NCBI GenBank assembly: GCA_965140775.1
Contig: OZ223471.1
Location: 992,001 to 1,056,000 of the forward strand
DNA: 64,000 nucleotides
Origin: UBA6244 sp965140775
GTDB lineage: Bacteria; Bacteroidota; Bacteroidia; Bacteroidales; F082
Direction: 5' to 3'
The position numbers were made by a program, and so were the translations under genes. This document shows positions 61,647 to 64,000 of the stretch, one piece after another. Under the pieces are notes generated by a model. That model searched no databases, was not told the DNA's origin, and saw nothing but the letters and a program-made list of their open reading frames with translations. Position 1 is the stretch's first letter, and each line of letters opens with the position of its first letter.

Positions 61647-62758
61647 GGATTGTTTTGTTTATAAAGGGCAATCTTCCCGGCGAGACTTTGGATGGCTTTT
61701 TGTAGTGCGTCACGGTTTTCAAATGAGGAGAGTCCTTGATAGTGATGTCGTGTTTGGTAGGCTTTGCTCAGGTCGAATGTATTTTGCGATTGGCAATAAG
61801 CGCGTTTTTCGTCCATGAGTTTGTGGGCCAGGCATTCCTGTTCGGTTTGTCCCGGTGTGGGAACGAAGGCAGCTTTCTTTTGCAAAAAAGCCAAATCCAT
61901 CAGGGTGCTGTAGCCGGGACGGCTTACAATGAGTTGGGCACCTAATATATAGGCTGCCATGGTTGGGTCGTCGAGGTGGGAGATTTTCCGAATGTTTTTG
62001 ATCTGAACGTCCTGATAATCTTCAGGTTTGCCTTGTATTATCAGAATGTTCAGGTCGGTTTTTAGTGCCTGAGAGGTGAACTTCTCTTCCAGTAATGTTC
62101 GTTGAGGTTCAGGTCCCGATAGGATAATCACGATGTCGTTTTCGATGGGTTTTATTTCCACCTTCTGCTCCGAAAACCTACTTAGCAATCCGATATAACT
62201 GGTTTTAGGTTTTAGGTTGGGCAAGGGATGCGCCAGAATTCCGCTCAAATTGTGTTCACCTGCTTCATCCGGGATCCACAGTTCATGGTAGCGATTTATG
62301 TATTTTCTGATGTTCAGGTCGATGAATGGCTGGAATATTTTTTGCCATCCAACAGTTTGAATATGAATTTGGTGCGTGATAAATACATGATAAACACCCG
62401 GCATGCTCAACTCGTATCGGTTGTCGGACACCACGACATCCGCCCGATGTTTTTCAACAATTCCTGCCAACGTTTTTCGCGCTTTACCCGCTGACCGAAT
62501 CATTTGAGGGTAGGCCGCCATCATGGCCAAAGGCATCAAAAAGCCCCGTGTTGGGTAGTTGGGTTGGTATCCGGGCAACTGCTCGAAAATACAGTTTGGA
62601 AAGCGCAATTTCAAAAAGGCCAGCGGTCGGTTGTCGGCAGCTATCACCACCTGATAATTTTCCCTGATAAACGACTCAATAACAGGAACCATACGTGTGG
62701 CATGGCCAAGGCCCCAATCGAGAGGACAGACTATCACGGTGTTTTTCTTGCGCATCAT
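61643..62758 (-). CDS. MurG-like glycosyltransferase
   Basis: A 371-residue GT-B protein. The N-terminus VIVCPLDWGLGHATRMVPVIESFIREN carries the GLGHATR motif seen in UDP-GlcNAc-using enzymes and in a conserved group of Bacteroidota and archaeal proteins. VVVSDNRYELSMP lies in the first domain, and LIVSRPGYSTLMDLAFLQKKAAFVPTPGQTEQECLA forms the donor site. True MurG functions on lipid I, but this sequence is different enough that the acceptor is unknown. Two ATGs (62758, 62755) are possible. TATTTTTG lies 4 nt upstream of the first. Confidence 0.82.
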   Translation of the reverse strand: MMRKKNTVIVCPLDWGLGHATRMVPVIESFIRENYQVVIAADNRPLAFLKLRFPNCIFEQLPGYQPNYPTRGFLMPLAMMAAYPQMIRSAGKARKTLAGIVEKHRADVVVSDNRYELSMPGVYHVFITHQIHIQTVGWQKIFQPFIDLNIRKYINRYHELWIPDEAGEHNLSGILAHPLPNLKPKTSYIGLLSRFSEQKVEIKPIENDIVIILSGPEPQRTLLEEKFTSQALKTDLNILIIQGKPEDYQDVQIKNIRKISHLDDPTMAAYILGAQLIVSRPGYSTLMDLAFLQKKAAFVPTPGQTEQECLAHKLMDEKRAYCQSQNTFDLSKAYQTRHHYQGLSSFENRDALQKAIQSLAGKIALYKQNNP

Positions 62759-62762
62759 GGAG

Positions 62763-62770
62763 CAAAAATA
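62763..62770 (-). promoter_or_regulatory. -7 element for the MurG-like/DUF454 unit
   Basis: TATTTTTG on the minus strand, only 4 nt before the ATG at 62758, so the transcript would be nearly leaderless. Confidence 0.5.
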
Positions 62771-62829
62771 AGTAAACCAAGCACATCCCAAAAATTAATA
62801 CTTCAAATCGTTAATTCACCAAAAAGTAA

Positions 62830-62837
62830 TATTTTTG
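62830..62837 (+). promoter_or_regulatory. -7 element for dprA
   Basis: TATTTTTG, 5 nt before the dprA ATG at 62843. It faces the divergent element at 62763-62770. Confidence 0.5.
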
Positions 62838-62842
62838 AACCG

Positions 62843-63946
62843 ATGAACCTTGACCTGCTATCATATCAAATTGCCCTTACCCTGATTCCCGGTGTGGGCG
62901 ATGTCAATGGAAAAAAATTGGTCTCTTATTGTGGTGGTGCCGAGGCGGTTTTCAACGAAAGTCGTGCCGCGTTGTTGAAAATTCCGGGTATTGGACAATC
63001 CACTGTATCGAGCATTCTTGGGCAACAGGTATTGCAACGTGCCGAGAAGGAAGTGGAATATATTATTCGAAACGATCTTCAGGCCTTATTTTATACCGAT
63101 CCGGAGTATCCCCGAAGGTTGTTGAATTGTGAAGACGGCCCTTTGATGCTCTATTACAAAGGTACGGCCAGTTTGAACGATACACGGATGGTTGCCTTTG
63201 TTGGTACCCGCCGGGCCACCGGCTATGGACTGGAATGTTGCGAAGAATTGGTACGTGGTCTGAAGGCCAAAGGAGTGGTTGTTGTGAGCGGATTGGCTTA
63301 TGGTATTGATGGATGTGCCCATCGAAAAGCCATTGAATATGAGATAGATACCATAGGAGTGATGGCCCATGGTCACGACCGAATTTATCCTTTTCAGCAT
63401 CATCAGTTGGCATTGAATATGTTGGAAAAGGGAGGCTTGCTTACCGAATTTCCCTCAGGAACCAATCCCGATCGCGAGAATTTTCCCAAACGAAACCGCA
63501 TTGTGGCGGGTATGTGCGATGCCGTGGTGGTGGTTGAGTCCGGGTTGAAAGGAGGTGCCATGATTACTGCCGGCCTGGCCAATTCGTATAACCGCGATGT
63601 GTTTGCCGTGCCCGGACGAACCAACGATGATTACTCGAAAGGTTGCAACATGCTGATCAAATCAAATCGGGCTGTGTTGGCCGAATCCGTTGCCGATATA
63701 GCCTACGTCATGGGTTGGGAAGACCGGAAAACTCCGGCCAAATCGCAACGCAATCTGTTTTTTGTTATGACCGATGATGAAAAAAAGCTGATGGAACTTT
63801 TGAATCCGAAAGAGGCAATCAGCATGGATCAGCTTATTGTAAAAGCCAACATGACCGCATCAAAAGTAGCCAGTGCTTTGTTGAACTTAGAATTTGAAGG
63901 TTTGGTTCGGAGTTTGCCCGGAAAGCTCTATAAAACAATCGCCTGA
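62843..63946 (+). CDS. dprA: DNA-processing protein DprA
   Basis: A single-strand-DNA-binding protein that loads RecA on incoming DNA during natural transformation. A 367-residue protein: an N-terminal helix-hairpin-helix/SAM-like region (IPGVGDVNGKKLVSY, IPGIGQSTVSSILG), the Rossmann domain (VAFVGTRRATGYG, VSGLAYGIDGCAHRKAI, GGLLTEFPSG, FPKRNRIVAGMCDAVVVVESGLKGGAMITA) and a C-terminal winged-helix-like domain from about residue 300. The frame is open upstream, but the start at 62843 gives the family N-terminus. Confidence 0.95.
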   Translation: MNLDLLSYQIALTLIPGVGDVNGKKLVSYCGGAEAVFNESRAALLKIPGIGQSTVSSILGQQVLQRAEKEVEYIIRNDLQALFYTDPEYPRRLLNCEDGPLMLYYKGTASLNDTRMVAFVGTRRATGYGLECCEELVRGLKAKGVVVVSGLAYGIDGCAHRKAIEYEIDTIGVMAHGHDRIYPFQHHQLALNMLEKGGLLTEFPSGTNPDRENFPKRNRIVAGMCDAVVVVESGLKGGAMITAGLANSYNRDVFAVPGRTNDDYSKGCNMLIKSNRAVLAESVADIAYVMGWEDRKTPAKSQRNLFFVMTDDEKKLMELLNPKEAISMDQLIVKANMTASKVASALLNLEFEGLVRSLPGKLYKTIA

Positions 63947-64000
63947 TTATTTTCGCTCCATGCGCAAAGTAACGCTTTTTACTACCAACGCGATGCCAAT
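63947..64000 (-). CDS. Possible C-terminal end of a gene entering from the right
   Basis: The minus strand is open from the window edge to a TAA at 63947-63949, encoding IGIALVVKSVTLRMERK. Only 17 residues are visible, so neither coding status nor product can be determined. It would be convergent with dprA and abut its stop codon directly. Confidence 0.35.
   Translation of the reverse strand: MGIALVVKSVTLRMERK

Noticed and set aside
1..64000. Prophage, integrative element or insertion sequence
   Set aside because: No integrase, transposase, structural phage gene or terminal repeat pair was found; higBA alone is not enough.

Overview
The window comes from a Bacteroidota chromosome, most likely class Bacteroidia. 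Family and species cannot be fixed from sequence alone. The grounds are a SusC/SusD operon, type IX secretion (T9SS) C-terminal sorting domains on three proteins, a FISUMP-domain protein, a large single-chain PurL, an RprX/RprY-like two-component system, and the near absence of Shine-Dalgarno sites. About twenty genes instead carry the Bacteroidota TAnnTTTG promoter element close to their start. No phage, integrase, insertion sequence or CRISPR array is visible. The organism looks like a heterotroph with a lipopolysaccharide outer membrane, histidine catabolism and haem scavenging.

Layout. 1-6 kb: truncated hutU, a repeat-rich spacer, an ECF sigma factor with a glycosyltransferase, then tgt with an LptF/LptG-type permease. 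6-13 kb: a duplicated repeat spacer, purL, a cation efflux transporter, trxB, tRNA-Pro(GGG) and a small STAS-like protein. 13-25 kb: a FISUMP protein, a WbpD/WbpE-like sugar-modifying pair, an outer-membrane protein with waaA, an M17 aminopeptidase, a TPR membrane glycosyltransferase, pepP, and a 900-bp spacer of hairpin repeats and heptad arrays. 25-35.5 kb: RprXY-like pair, a Cys/Lys-rich exported peptide, flavodoxin, and a haem-uptake operon in which two HmuY-like proteins flank an HmuR-like receptor, then lgt and an M23 peptidase. 35.5-43.7 kb: a T9SS surface protein and a susC-susD-DUF5012-lipoprotein operon without degradative enzymes, preceded by a 20-bp perfect palindrome. 43.7-50.5 kb: two distinct MIO-type ammonia-lyases, a thioredoxin-like protein, hisS and a nitroreductase. 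50.5-64 kb: two glycosyltransferases with a second LptF/G permease, a T9SS Asp-box protein, higBA, prfC, a hemerythrin/RIC-like protein overlapping a regulator with a degenerate receiver, a MurG-like glycosyltransferase and dprA.

How the parts work together. Envelope assembly is the largest theme: two LptF/G permeases, WaaA, WbpD/E, several glycosyltransferases, Lgt and an M23 hydrolase. Nutrient capture is second: haem through HmuR/HmuY-like proteins next to flavodoxin, and an unknown ligand through SusCD. Histidine metabolism is third: hutH sits 7 nt after hisS, and hutU lies at the left edge. The items most worth follow-up are the HmuY-HmuR-HmuY operon with internally duplicated HmuY modules, the LacI-operator-like palindrome before susC, the hemerythrin/pseudo-receiver pair, the Tgt lacking zinc cysteines, and the families of triplet-loop hairpins and long direct repeats in the spacers.
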